The translations under genes and the position numbers were made by a program. From positions 1 through 11,896 of the forward strand of contig DGEF01000009.1 in assembly GCA_002385805.1 (NCBI GenBank): DNA of 11,896 nt, given 5' to 3'. The stretch is from Peptococcaceae bacterium UBA3933. Its GTDB lineage: Bacteria; Bacillota; Peptococcia; Peptococcales; BICA1-8. Positions 1-7,212 of this stretch are shown one piece after another. How positions within the stretch are numbered: position 1 is the stretch's first letter; each line of letters opens with the position of its first letter. Under the pieces are notes generated by a model. The model made no database searches and was not told the DNA's origin. It saw only the letters and a list, made by a program, of their open reading frames with translations.

Positions 1-1056
1 ATGATTGAAATTTTTGTGGATGGACAGAAGCTAGTTTTTTCCGGTGATATTGGTAATATAGATCAGCCAATTATAAATGATCCCACTTTAATTAGAGAAG
101 CAGATTATGTAATCATGGAATCTACATATGGCAATAGATTTCATATAGAGACGGAAGATAAATTAGTTCAATTGGCTAGAATAGTCAATAAAACATTAAA
201 AAAAGGTGGTAATCTAATAATACCTGCCTTTGCAGTAGAAAGAACTCAGGATATAATTTATAATCTAAAAAAATTAATTAATTCAGGAGAAATTCCCCCA
301 GTTGATGTTTATATTGACAGTCCTTTGGCCATTAAAACCACTGAAATATTTTGTAAATACCCACTTTTTTACGATGAGGAAGCCACCAGCTTACATGAAG
401 CAAGTGAAAGTTGTATTTTAGATTTTCCCAGTCTTAAATTTAGCCTTACTACCGAAGAATCAATAAAATTAAACTCTATTAAAAAAAATGCGATTATAAT
501 TTCCGCCAGCGGTATGTGTGATGCAGGTAGAATTAAACATCACCTTAAACATAATCTCTGGCGTGCTGAATCAACGGTTTTATTTGTTGGTTATCAGGCT
601 CAGGGAACTTTGGGTAGAAGGATTCTAGATGGCCATAAACAGGTTCGTATACATGGAGAAGAAATAGCAGTAAATGCTACCATTGAAAAAATTGATGGTT
701 TTTCCGGTCATGCGGATCAAAAAGGGTTAGTGGAATGGGTTAAGCATTTTAGTCCCAAGCCTAAATTAATCTTTTTAGTTCATGGCGAAGAGGATGCTCG
801 GGAAACTTTAGCTAGAGTCTTAAGAGAAGAAACTGGTAACCAGGTTATCTTACCAAAAGCTAATGAAACTTTCAACTTACCTGTAAAAGAGACTATTCCT
901 ACCCGGATAAAAGCTGACTTTACTGAGGCAGAATTAGAAATAAGAGATCTCTTTCAAGAGTTTGAAATTAACTTACGTAATATTTTACAGGTACACAAAG
1001 ATAAAAAGCAGGAAATTTTGTATCAATTGGAAGAGTTAAAGCAGAAATTAGCTTAG
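1..1056 (+). CDS. beta-CASP MBL-fold ribonuclease, 5'-truncated
   Basis: This is the C-terminal part (351 residues visible) of a metallo-beta-lactamase/beta-CASP nuclease of the CPSF73-like bacterial family, which cuts or trims RNA using two zinc ions. Visible motifs are SGDIG (Asp16, MBL motif 4), ESTYG (Glu40, motif A), SASGMCDAGR (169-177), FSGHADQ (His237, motif B) and LVHGEED (His261, motif C). The zinc-binding HxHxDH motif is absent because the protein begins upstream of the window: the ATG at base 1 falls inside the conserved strand before SGDIG, so it is unlikely to be the real start. By family knowledge full-length members have about 530 residues, so roughly 180 are missing. The last 50 residues are charged and helical, possibly a short coiled coil. 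No KH domain is seen and this is not an RNase J-type protein. Substrate and physiological role cannot be told from the sequence. The family call is firm. Confidence 0.9.
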   Translation: MIEIFVDGQKLVFSGDIGNIDQPIINDPTLIREADYVIMESTYGNRFHIETEDKLVQLARIVNKTLKKGGNLIIPAFAVERTQDIIYNLKKLINSGEIPPVDVYIDSPLAIKTTEIFCKYPLFYDEEATSLHEASESCILDFPSLKFSLTTEESIKLNSIKKNAIIISASGMCDAGRIKHHLKHNLWRAESTVLFVGYQAQGTLGRRILDGHKQVRIHGEEIAVNATIEKIDGFSGHADQKGLVEWVKHFSPKPKLIFLVHGEEDARETLARVLREETGNQVILPKANETFNLPVKETIPTRIKADFTEAELEIRDLFQEFEINLRNILQVHKDKKQEILYQLEELKQKLA

Positions 1057-1066
1057 TTTATATGGA

Positions 1067-1096
1067 TTGACACAAATACGCAAAAAGTGGTACCAT
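1067..1096 (+). promoter_or_regulatory. sigma-A-type promoter for trkA-trkH
   Basis: A perfect -35 TTGACA (1067-1072) is followed after 18 bp by TACCAT (1091-1096), which matches the -10 consensus at four of six positions. It lies 42 bp upstream of the trkA start, after the stop of the nuclease gene, so trkA can be transcribed independently. A good ribosome binding site, GAGGTG (1126-1131), sits 7 nt before the ATG. Confidence 0.55.
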
Positions 1097-1138
1097 TTAC
1101 AAACAGAGTTTTCTTTAGATTTTTTGAGGTGAGCATCT

Positions 1139-2473
1139 ATGCGGGTAATAATCATTGGAGCCGGAAAAGTAGGTTATAACTTAGCTCAAACTTTATCTAT
1201 GGAAAATCATGATGTGGTAGTAATAGAAAAAAATCAGGACAGGTTTAAAGTGGTTGAAGAGACTTTAGATGTTCGTGCCATCCTTGGTACAGGAGCAAGT
1301 TCTGAGATATTAGAAGAAGCCGGTATAAGAGATGCTAATCTCTTAATTGCTGTTACCGAAAGTGATGAGCTAAATATGATTGCCTGTCTAATGGCTAAGG
1401 AATATGGTGTTCCCAAAACGGTTGCTCGGGTACGAAATCCGGAATATGCTGATAACCATATACTAACTCAAAGTTCTAAATTAAACATAGATTTATTGAT
1501 TAATCCGGAGAAAGTTACTGCAAAAGAAATTTTTAAACTTATTGAAGTTCCGGAAGCAATTGATGTAGAATACTTTGCCAACGGAAAAATACAATTATTG
1601 GAATTGAAAATTAAAGATGATTCACCTATTCTTAATAAACACCTAAAAGATATTAGCATGCCATATCGTTTTCTGATTGTAGCAATCTTAAGAAATGAAG
1701 AGATGATTATTCCTCATGGTAATGATCAAATATTGAAAGATGATATTATTTTTATTCTAGCTACCACGAAAGATATGATTGGTGTTGAAAAAAATATTGG
1801 TATAGATCGTAGTAAAACTGACAATGTAATTATTCTGGGTGGAGGTAGGATAGGGTATTATTTGGCAAAAATGCTAGAAACTACAAAAGTTTCGGCTAAA
1901 ATTATAGAAAAAGATCAAGAACGTTGTAAACAAATCGCCAAAGATTTAAATAATGTTATGATTTTATATGGCGACGGAACGGACATTGATTTGCTTAAAG
2001 AAGAAGGAGTTCAAAATACAGATTTGTTTATTTCTTTAACCGATGATGATAAACTTAATCTTTTGGTTTCGCTTTTAGCTAAACATTTAGGCGTCAAAAA
2101 AACCATCGCTCAAATCAGGCGTTCCGATTATCTGCCCCTGGTAGAACGAGTTGGAATAGATGTGGCGGTGAGTCCGCGTATATTAACAACAGCGGCTATT
2201 TTGAAATTTATCCGAAAAGGAAAAATTGTTTCCGTTTCTCTTATAGGTGGAGCTAAAGCCGAGATGATTGAGATGATTGTACCAGACAACAAAAAAATAG
2301 TTAATAAGTATATTAAGGATTTATCTTTTCCAAAAGGGGCTTTAATAGGTGCAATATTTCGAAATGAAGATGTATTAATTCCTTCAGGTAATGATTACTT
2401 ACTTCCCAGGGATAGAATCATTGTTTTTACCTTGCCGAAAGCGATTAGCAAGGTGGAAGCATTTTTTTCATAA
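1139..2473 (+). CDS. trkA: Trk potassium uptake regulatory subunit TrkA
   Basis: This is the cytosolic nucleotide-binding subunit that gates the TrkH potassium channel. Its 444 residues are close to the E. coli TrkA length (458) and have the doubled RCK layout. The first Rossmann fold carries GAGKVG (7-12) with acidic Glu30 at the end of strand 2, typical of NAD(H) binding. It is followed by an RCK_C domain at about 140-220. The second Rossmann fold carries GGGRIG (234-239), Glu257 and GDGTD (278-282), with a second RCK_C domain at about 365-444. Both halves look intact. The ATG is preceded by GAGGTG at 7 nt spacing. trkH starts 39 bp downstream in the same direction, so the two almost certainly form one operon. 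In this family ATP/ADP or NADH binding at the RCK rings sets channel opening. Confidence 0.95.
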   Translation: MRVIIIGAGKVGYNLAQTLSMENHDVVVIEKNQDRFKVVEETLDVRAILGTGASSEILEEAGIRDANLLIAVTESDELNMIACLMAKEYGVPKTVARVRNPEYADNHILTQSSKLNIDLLINPEKVTAKEIFKLIEVPEAIDVEYFANGKIQLLELKIKDDSPILNKHLKDISMPYRFLIVAILRNEEMIIPHGNDQILKDDIIFILATTKDMIGVEKNIGIDRSKTDNVIILGGGRIGYYLAKMLETTKVSAKIIEKDQERCKQIAKDLNNVMILYGDGTDIDLLKEEGVQNTDLFISLTDDDKLNLLVSLLAKHLGVKKTIAQIRRSDYLPLVERVGIDVAVSPRILTTAAILKFIRKGKIVSVSLIGGAKAEMIEMIVPDNKKIVNKYIKDLSFPKGALIGAIFRNEDVLIPSGNDYLLPRDRIIVFTLPKAISKVEAFFS

Positions 2474-2512
2474 ACTATAACAAAGAGCAATAGGTAGTGA
2501 GGAACCAACACT

Positions 2513-3964
2513 ATGAGTTATAAATTAATTATTACTAATCTAGGGAAAATTTTAATGATAATTGGTTTAAGCATGTTTCTGCCCTTATTTTGGGCAGTTT
2601 ATTACGGACATCAACAAGATATTGCTGCTTTTTTGATTTCTACTCCGATTACTTTTGGGGTAGGTCTTCTTTTGTTTAAAAAGTTTCAAACAGAAGAAAC
2701 CATTCACTACAAGGAAGGGTTTGCCATTGTATCTTTCAGTTGGCTTTTTGCTGCTTTTTTCGGTTCTTTACCTTATCTTATTTCCGGTACTTTCACAAAT
2801 TTTGCCGATGCTTTTTTTGAAAGCATGTCCGGTTTTACCACTACGGGAGCCACTGTTTTAAGAGATATTCAGGCCTTACCTCCGGGGATATTATTTTGGC
2901 GAAGTCTGACCAATTGGCTGGGTGGTATGGGGATTATTGTTTTGTTTGTGGCCATTCTTTCTTCTTTAGGGGTAAGTGGGACCCAGATGTTTAAAGCAGA
3001 ATTGCCCGGTTCTCCTGTTACTGAAAAACTAAAACCACGAATAAGGGAAACAGCTAAAATTCTTTGGTATACATACTTAACTATTACTGTTGTGGAAAGT
3101 ATTCTTTTATGGTTTTGCGGTATGAGCCTTTTCGATGCTATTTGTCATGCTTTTGCAACGGTGGCCACCGGCGGTGTTTCAACAAAGAATGCAAATATAG
3201 GGTTTTATGATAGCCCACTAATATACTGGATTATTAATATCTTTATGTTTATTTCAGGTGCTAATTTTTCTTTACACTATTTAGCTTTTCGTAACAAAAG
3301 CCTAAAAATATTTTGGAAAAGTGAGGAGTTCAAACTTTATTTTTCTATAATCATAACCTGTGCCTTATTTATGACCATAGTTTTAATATTTACTACCGAT
3401 TTAACTTTAGGAGAAGCTTTAACGGCAGGCACATTTCAAACGATAGCAACCATAACCACCACTGCCTTTATCATTAATGATTATGAGCAGTGGCCCTTTT
3501 TACTACAATGTTTAATTTTTGCTTTAATGTTTATTGGTGGCTGTGCCGGTTCTTCCAGTGGTTCTATTAAAGTAGGGAGAATATTAATTTTGCTAAAACG
3601 GGCTCATTCTGAAATTAAAAGAGCAATTCATCCACGAATGATTACCCAATTAAAAGTCCGAGAAAGGCCGGTTTCTGATGACATTGTTATTAATATTTCA
3701 CAATTCTTTTTTCTCTATATACTAATTTTTATGTTTGCTTCAATTATTCTGACCGGCTTAGGTTTAGATTTAATTTCTGCTTTAAGTGCGGCAGCTTCTT
3801 GTTTGGGAAATGTAGGTGTGGGGCTAGGTTTAGTTGGTCCTTCCCAAGATTTTAGCTTTTTTTCCGAATTTGGGAAGTTTTTCTTGGCCTTTTTAATGCT
3901 TTTGGGAAGGTTGGAACTTTATACAGTCTTAGTACTTTTTAGCCCTTTCTTTTGGAAAAGATAG
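2513..3964 (+). CDS. trkH: Trk potassium uptake membrane subunit TrkH
   Basis: This is the potassium-translocating integral membrane subunit, 483 residues, hydrophobic throughout. It has four M1-pore-M2 repeats plus extra N-terminal segments. The pore loops are visible: FTTTGAT (Gly112), VATGGVST (Gly220), ITTTAFIINDY (Ala318) and CLGNVGVGLG (Gly435). In the family each loop gives a glycine to the selectivity filter; here the third is alanine (codon gcc), which is unusual. The intramembrane gating loop of the third repeat is GGCAGSSSGSIK (342-353), close to the usual form. The start is an ATG with a GTGAGG-like ribosome binding site about 10 nt upstream. It follows trkA directly and its product should be gated by the TrkA ring. 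The rest of the pore is conventional, so a working potassium transporter is expected, though its ion selectivity is open. Confidence 0.94.
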   Translation: MSYKLIITNLGKILMIIGLSMFLPLFWAVYYGHQQDIAAFLISTPITFGVGLLLFKKFQTEETIHYKEGFAIVSFSWLFAAFFGSLPYLISGTFTNFADAFFESMSGFTTTGATVLRDIQALPPGILFWRSLTNWLGGMGIIVLFVAILSSLGVSGTQMFKAELPGSPVTEKLKPRIRETAKILWYTYLTITVVESILLWFCGMSLFDAICHAFATVATGGVSTKNANIGFYDSPLIYWIINIFMFISGANFSLHYLAFRNKSLKIFWKSEEFKLYFSIIITCALFMTIVLIFTTDLTLGEALTAGTFQTIATITTTAFIINDYEQWPFLLQCLIFALMFIGGCAGSSSGSIKVGRILILLKRAHSEIKRAIHPRMITQLKVRERPVSDDIVINISQFFFLYILIFMFASIILTGLGLDLISALSAAASCLGNVGVGLGLVGPSQDFSFFSEFGKFFLAFLMLLGRLELYTVLVLFSPFFWKR

Positions 3965-3980
3965 TTTAATGTGGTATAAT
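3952..3980 (+). promoter_or_regulatory. extended -10 promoter for fur
   Basis: TTGGAA (3952-3957) lies 17 bp before a perfect TATAAT (3975-3980), which carries the extended -10 dinucleotide TG at 3972-3973. The -35 overlaps the end of trkH. The -10 sits in an AT-rich tract (3974-3991) that loosely resembles a Fur/PerR-type operator, about 10 of 14 positions against the PerR 7-1-7 box. Autoregulation is therefore possible, but in DNA this AT-rich the match is not strong. Confidence 0.55.
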
Positions 3981-4012
3981 TCTAATATAATCCCTATTTT
4001 TAAGGTGACAAT

Positions 4013-4459
4013 ATGACCTGTTTTGAAAATATTAAAGATCGTTTAAAGGCGAAAGAATATAAAATGACACCTCAACGCAAGGTTATTATTGATGTCTTTA
4101 CCCAAAATCAACAAGGACATTTAAGTGCTGAAGATGTATACCAAATAGTCAAAAAAACCCATCCTGAATTGGGATTGGCTACCGTTTATCGAACCCTGGA
4201 TTTGTTGGCTGAATTAGATATTCTTAAAAAGATAAATTTTGGGGATGGGCGATTACGCTATGAATTTATCCAAGAAGATGATCATCACCATCACCATCTT
4301 ATCTGCTTGTCCTGTGGTGAGGTAACTGAGTTTGGAGAAGACCTTTTGGAAGGTTTGGAAACCACTATTACAAGGAGTAGTGGTTTTAAAATTGTTGACC
4401 ATCAATTAAAATTTTACGGCTATTGTTCTAAGTGTCAGGAAAAAGGTAATGATAAATAA
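4013..4459 (+). CDS. fur: Fur-family metal-dependent transcriptional regulator, probably Fur
   Basis: This is a DNA-binding metalloregulator of 148 residues, a typical length. The N-terminal winged helix holds MTPQRKVI (18-25), HLSAEDVY (36-43) and the recognition helix LGLATVYRTLDLL (54-66). The C-terminal dimerisation and metal domain has a run of five histidines (91-95) and two structural zinc pairs, CLSC (98-101) and CSKC (138-141). The stretches ATVYRTLDLLAEL, KINFGDG and FKIVDHQLKFYGYC resemble Bacillus Fur much more than PerR, which argues for iron-responsive repression; the metal is still inferred. A strong AAGGTGA ribosome binding site lies just ahead of the ATG. The gene follows trkH by 48 bp but has its own promoter. 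It converges with the minus-strand gene downstream, with only 25 bp between the stops and no clear hairpin there. Confidence 0.88.
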   Translation: MTCFENIKDRLKAKEYKMTPQRKVIIDVFTQNQQGHLSAEDVYQIVKKTHPELGLATVYRTLDLLAELDILKKINFGDGRLRYEFIQEDDHHHHHLICLSCGEVTEFGEDLLEGLETTITRSSGFKIVDHQLKFYGYCSKCQEKGNDK

Positions 4460-4484
4460 TGATAGTTTACGATTCTCAATAAAT

Positions 4485-5399
4485 CTAATTGATAAGTTTA
4501 AGGTTTAATTTTGCTTGATTTTCGGAAAGTTCTTTTAAATAACATTGCCAGACGAATCCTTTATTTAGCCAAAAAGCTATTTTATAGCTTAAAGGTTTAT
4601 CCAGTATTCCCAGGATCTCACCCTGTACTGATGTAACTACAACTTCATTGTTTAAAACTTTTAAAAAAAGTTGAGGTTCATTATTTTCCGGCAGATTACG
4701 TAGTTTTATAATTGTGCTAAATTCTCGTAAAAATTCCGGTGGGAATTCCCTTAATTCTCCTGAATAACATTGAGGATGCAAATTAATAGTGGCAGGTTTA
4801 ATAGTTGTATATTCAATGGTAATAACCTTTTGGGGTGGTTTTATTTTTTTACCGCATTTTAAACAATAATCTGGATAGGTTAGTATATTTTTATAAATAC
4901 TTCTTTCTTTATTACCCCATTTTTGCCAGCTTTTCCATTGGGTTTTGCAAAGGTTTTTTCTTTTTTCTTTATCGGCGAAAACCCATTTTAATAATCGGTG
5001 AAAACCGAAAGCAAAGCGAGCATGTTTTACAAAATCTCTAGGTAATCCTAAATTTATTACATAATGGGTAAAAGATTCTTCTACTTTATATTGCAGTGGG
5101 CCCTCAATTTTTGCGTTTGACCAATTATATTCATTATCGGTAAGCCAGTGTCTTAATTTGTCAAAGACATAACTTTGGCAAACTTGAATTGTGTCTTTTT
5201 TAGTTACATTTAACTTAGAAAATCCTTTTTTTACGATTTCAATTACATAATCTTGATATAATTTTTTTTGATAAAGCTCAGTTTGATAATATTTTAAAGG
5301 TATGATGTCAAAATAATATTCGTTGGTATCAGTATTTAAAATACCGATACCTGTTCCGCCAATTAGGCTTCCGCTACCTGAATCATCTATTTGAATCAT
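4485..5399 (-). CDS. uncharacterised protein with possible RNase H-like N-terminus and CxxC...HxxC metal site
   Basis: I do not recognise this 304-residue protein. The start is well supported: GAGGTG (5405-5410 on the minus strand) sits 5 nt before the ATG. The N-terminus reads IQIDDSGSGSLIGGTGIGI (2-20), an Asp followed by a glycine-rich turn between two strands, with another strand at 28-34. That pattern, followed by a helix, a strand around IQVCQSY (71-77), and IEGPLQYKVEESF (98-110) with acidic residues, recalls an RNase H-like fold with Asp5/Asp6 and Glu99 or Glu107/108 as possible metal ligands. This is inference only. The middle (about 120-172) is rich in Trp, Lys and Arg and could bind nucleic acid. 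A zinc-site signature follows: C179-x2-C182 and H208-x2-C211, 25 residues apart. The C-terminal 70 residues look like beta strands (LFLKVLN, VVVTSVQGEILG). There is no signal peptide or membrane segment. It is the only minus-strand protein gene here, convergent with fur and divergent from fakA, so its neighbours give no functional clue. Confidence 0.8.
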   Translation of the reverse strand: MIQIDDSGSGSLIGGTGIGILNTDTNEYYFDIIPLKYYQTELYQKKLYQDYVIEIVKKGFSKLNVTKKDTIQVCQSYVFDKLRHWLTDNEYNWSNAKIEGPLQYKVEESFTHYVINLGLPRDFVKHARFAFGFHRLLKWVFADKEKRKNLCKTQWKSWQKWGNKERSIYKNILTYPDYCLKCGKKIKPPQKVITIEYTTIKPATINLHPQCYSGELREFPPEFLREFSTIIKLRNLPENNEPQLFLKVLNNEVVVTSVQGEILGILDKPLSYKIAFWLNKGFVWQCYLKELSENQAKLNLKLIN

Positions 5400-5503
5400 T
5401 ATTTCACCTCTGAGATTTATTCTGTCTTACTTATTATTAACTGAAATTGGCTTTACAATAAATATTTTCTCATTGTTATTAAAATAAATGATTAAAGAAG
5501 GAT

Positions 5504-5533
5504 TTGACATATAATTTAGCGTATAATTATTTA
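5504..5533 (+). promoter_or_regulatory. probable fakA promoter region with twin TATAATT repeats
   Basis: The 172-bp gap between the divergent starts of the unknown gene and fakA is very AT-rich. It holds a perfect TTGACA (5504-5509), but no good -10 lies 16-18 bp away; the best is TATTTA (5528-5533, 18 bp). Two TATAATT copies (5510-5516 and 5522-5528) are 12 bp apart, and ATAATT (5511-5516) with AATTAT (5525-5530) form a small inverted repeat. This may be a promoter with overlapping start sites or a regulator site. No clear promoter for the minus-strand gene was found in the remaining sequence. Confidence 0.35.
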
Positions 5534-5571
5534 TGTTTTTTTGTTGTTAAATAAATTAAGGAGGCACTAGG

Positions 5572-7194
5572 GTGAATACGATAATTAATGGAGATATTTT
5601 ACGGACCATGATTTTAGCTGGTGCCGGAAAATTAGAAAGAGAAAAATCGCAAATAGATAGTTTAAATGTCTTCCCGGTTCCTGATGGAGATACAGGAACT
5701 AATATGTATCTAACCCTTGTTTCAGCAGCTAAGGCTATCCAAAACCTTCCGAAAAACTGCAGTTTACCCCAGGTAGCTGAATCCATGGCTCATGGTGCTT
5801 TAATGGGGGCAAGAGGCAATTCTGGGGTTATCCTCTCCCAGTTATTGGGTGGTTTTGCTAAGGCTGTAAATGATTCGAAGGTTTTGGATAGTAATTTGTT
5901 AGCGAAAGCCTTTTCCCAAGGAGTTGAAGCAGCCTATAAAGCAGTTGTCAAGCCGGTGGAAGGAACAATTTTGACTGTAGCCAGGGAGGCAACGGAAAAA
6001 TTAATAAATAGTCTTAAGGATGAGGTTAGCCTTGACCAGGCCCTGGAAATTTTCTTGGAACAGGGATACCTAACTTTATCCAAAACGCCGGAAATGTTAC
6101 CTGTTCTCAAACAAGCCGGAGTAGTTGATGCCGGAGGGAAAGGCTTCTTGACAATTATTGAAGGAATGTTATTAGGTTTAAAGGGAAAAGATGCTGCAGA
6201 TTACTTGATTGAAGAAGCTGTTATCTCTTCCCAAAAAACTTTATCTAAAATCCAAGAGCTGCAAACTGAACCGGAAGATATTACTTATCAATATTGTACT
6301 GAATTAATTATTAAGAAGCGTAATAATGTTGGCGAAGATACTGAAATAATAAGAAAATACCTGGAAGAACAAGGAGACTCCGTGGTTGTAGTTAATTCTG
6401 ATGGAATTATTAAAATTCATGTACATACCAATCATCCCGGGTTAGTTTTGGAATACTGCGGTCAAATTGGTTCCCTTCATAATATAAAGATCGACAACAT
6501 GTGGGAACAAAATGAACTATTGCAACAAAATATAATGAAATCTGTTGGAGTCATTGTTGTAAGTGTAGGGGAAGGGTTAAATGAAATTTTTCGTAGTCTA
6601 GGGGTGGATTATATTATTACCGGCGGGCAAACAATGAACCCGAGTACAGAAGATATTTTACTGGCAATAGAACAAATCAATGCCAAGGAAGTTCTAATTT
6701 TACCTAACAATAAAAATATCATTTTAGCTGCACAACAAGCCTGTTCTGTAACAAATAAACCGGCTAAAGTTATTTCCAGTAAAAGTATTCCTCAAGGAAT
6801 AGGAGCACTAATGGCTTTTAACGGTGAATTAGATTTAGACACAAATTATGAGCGAATGCAGGAAGCAATAAACGAAATTAAAACCGGGGAAGTTACCTAT
6901 GCAGTCCGGGACGCCGAGTATAAAAACCTTCAAATTAAGAGCGGACAAATAATGGGTATTATTGACGGCGAAATTACTGTTATAGGCGAGGAAATTGAAC
7001 AGGTAGTAATAGATATGTTAAAGGATGCCTTACTAGGCGATGAGGATTTGGTAACCCTTTATTATGGAAGTGATATTAAAGAAGCTCAAGGTGAAGAGTT
7101 AGTTAATAAATTGGCTTCATTATACCCTGATATTGATTTTGAGCTACATTACGGCGGTCAACCCCTCTATTATTATTTAATATCTATAGAGTAG
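5572..7194 (+). CDS. fakA: fatty acid kinase catalytic subunit FakA (DAK2 domain, YloV family)
   Basis: This is the ATP-dependent kinase that phosphorylates fatty acids held by FakB, giving acyl-phosphates for phospholipid synthesis. Its 540 residues match the family (about 550). The N-terminal DhaL/DAK2 domain (about 1-200) has the nucleotide/Mg motif LNVFPVPDGDTGTNM (31-45, Asp38 and Asp40), RGNSGVILSQ (81-90) and GVVDAGGKGF (183-192). The middle domain has Cys242 and HVHTNH (283-288), matching the Cys and two His that bind zinc in FakA. The C-terminal domain has a DegV-like fold, with the GG..MNPS signature of YloV proteins near 352-358. The start is GTG, chosen for AAGGAGG (5558-5564) exactly 7 nt upstream. 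fakB follows after 18 bp, so the kinase and its lipid-binding partner are co-transcribed. In many Firmicutes an Asp23 (YloU) gene lies just upstream of fakA; here an unrelated divergent gene takes that place. Confidence 0.93.
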   Translation: MNTIINGDILRTMILAGAGKLEREKSQIDSLNVFPVPDGDTGTNMYLTLVSAAKAIQNLPKNCSLPQVAESMAHGALMGARGNSGVILSQLLGGFAKAVNDSKVLDSNLLAKAFSQGVEAAYKAVVKPVEGTILTVAREATEKLINSLKDEVSLDQALEIFLEQGYLTLSKTPEMLPVLKQAGVVDAGGKGFLTIIEGMLLGLKGKDAADYLIEEAVISSQKTLSKIQELQTEPEDITYQYCTELIIKKRNNVGEDTEIIRKYLEEQGDSVVVVNSDGIIKIHVHTNHPGLVLEYCGQIGSLHNIKIDNMWEQNELLQQNIMKSVGVIVVSVGEGLNEIFRSLGVDYIITGGQTMNPSTEDILLAIEQINAKEVLILPNNKNIILAAQQACSVTNKPAKVISSKSIPQGIGALMAFNGELDLDTNYERMQEAINEIKTGEVTYAVRDAEYKNLQIKSGQIMGIIDGEITVIGEEIEQVVIDMLKDALLGDEDLVTLYYGSDIKEAQGEELVNKLASLYPDIDFELHYGGQPLYYYLISIE

Positions 7195-7200
7195 AGATAA

Positions 7201-7207
7201 GAGGTGG
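7201..7207 (+). promoter_or_regulatory. ribosome binding site that sets the fakB start
   Basis: GAGGTGG lies 5 nt before the ATG at 7213. A GTG in the same frame at 7204 falls inside this site and has no Shine-Dalgarno sequence of its own. The ATG is therefore the better start, and it places MSKIRIVTDS at the N-terminus, as is usual for DegV proteins. Confidence 0.75.
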
Positions 7208-7212
7208 TAGAA

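Noticed and set aside
1..3. ATG at base 1 as a true start of the beta-CASP nuclease
   Set aside because: The encoded residues fall in the middle of the MBL domain and the HxHxDH motif would be missing; the gene must begin upstream of the window.
4460..4484. A bidirectional terminator between the convergent fur and unknown gene
   Set aside because: The 25-bp gap has no convincing inverted repeat or T-tract.
4835..5041. 68-codon plus-strand frame rich in Phe and Tyr inside the minus-strand gene
   Set aside because: It is the complement of the Lys/Arg-rich part of the well-supported 304-residue protein; it has no ribosome binding site and resembles no known protein.
5522..5527. TATAAT as the -10 partner of TTGACA at 5504
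   Set aside because: The spacer is only 12 bp, too short for a sigma-A promoter.
5556..5786. 76-codon minus-strand frame over the start of fakA
   Set aside because: It is antisense to the conserved DAK2 nucleotide-binding motif and lacks translation signals.
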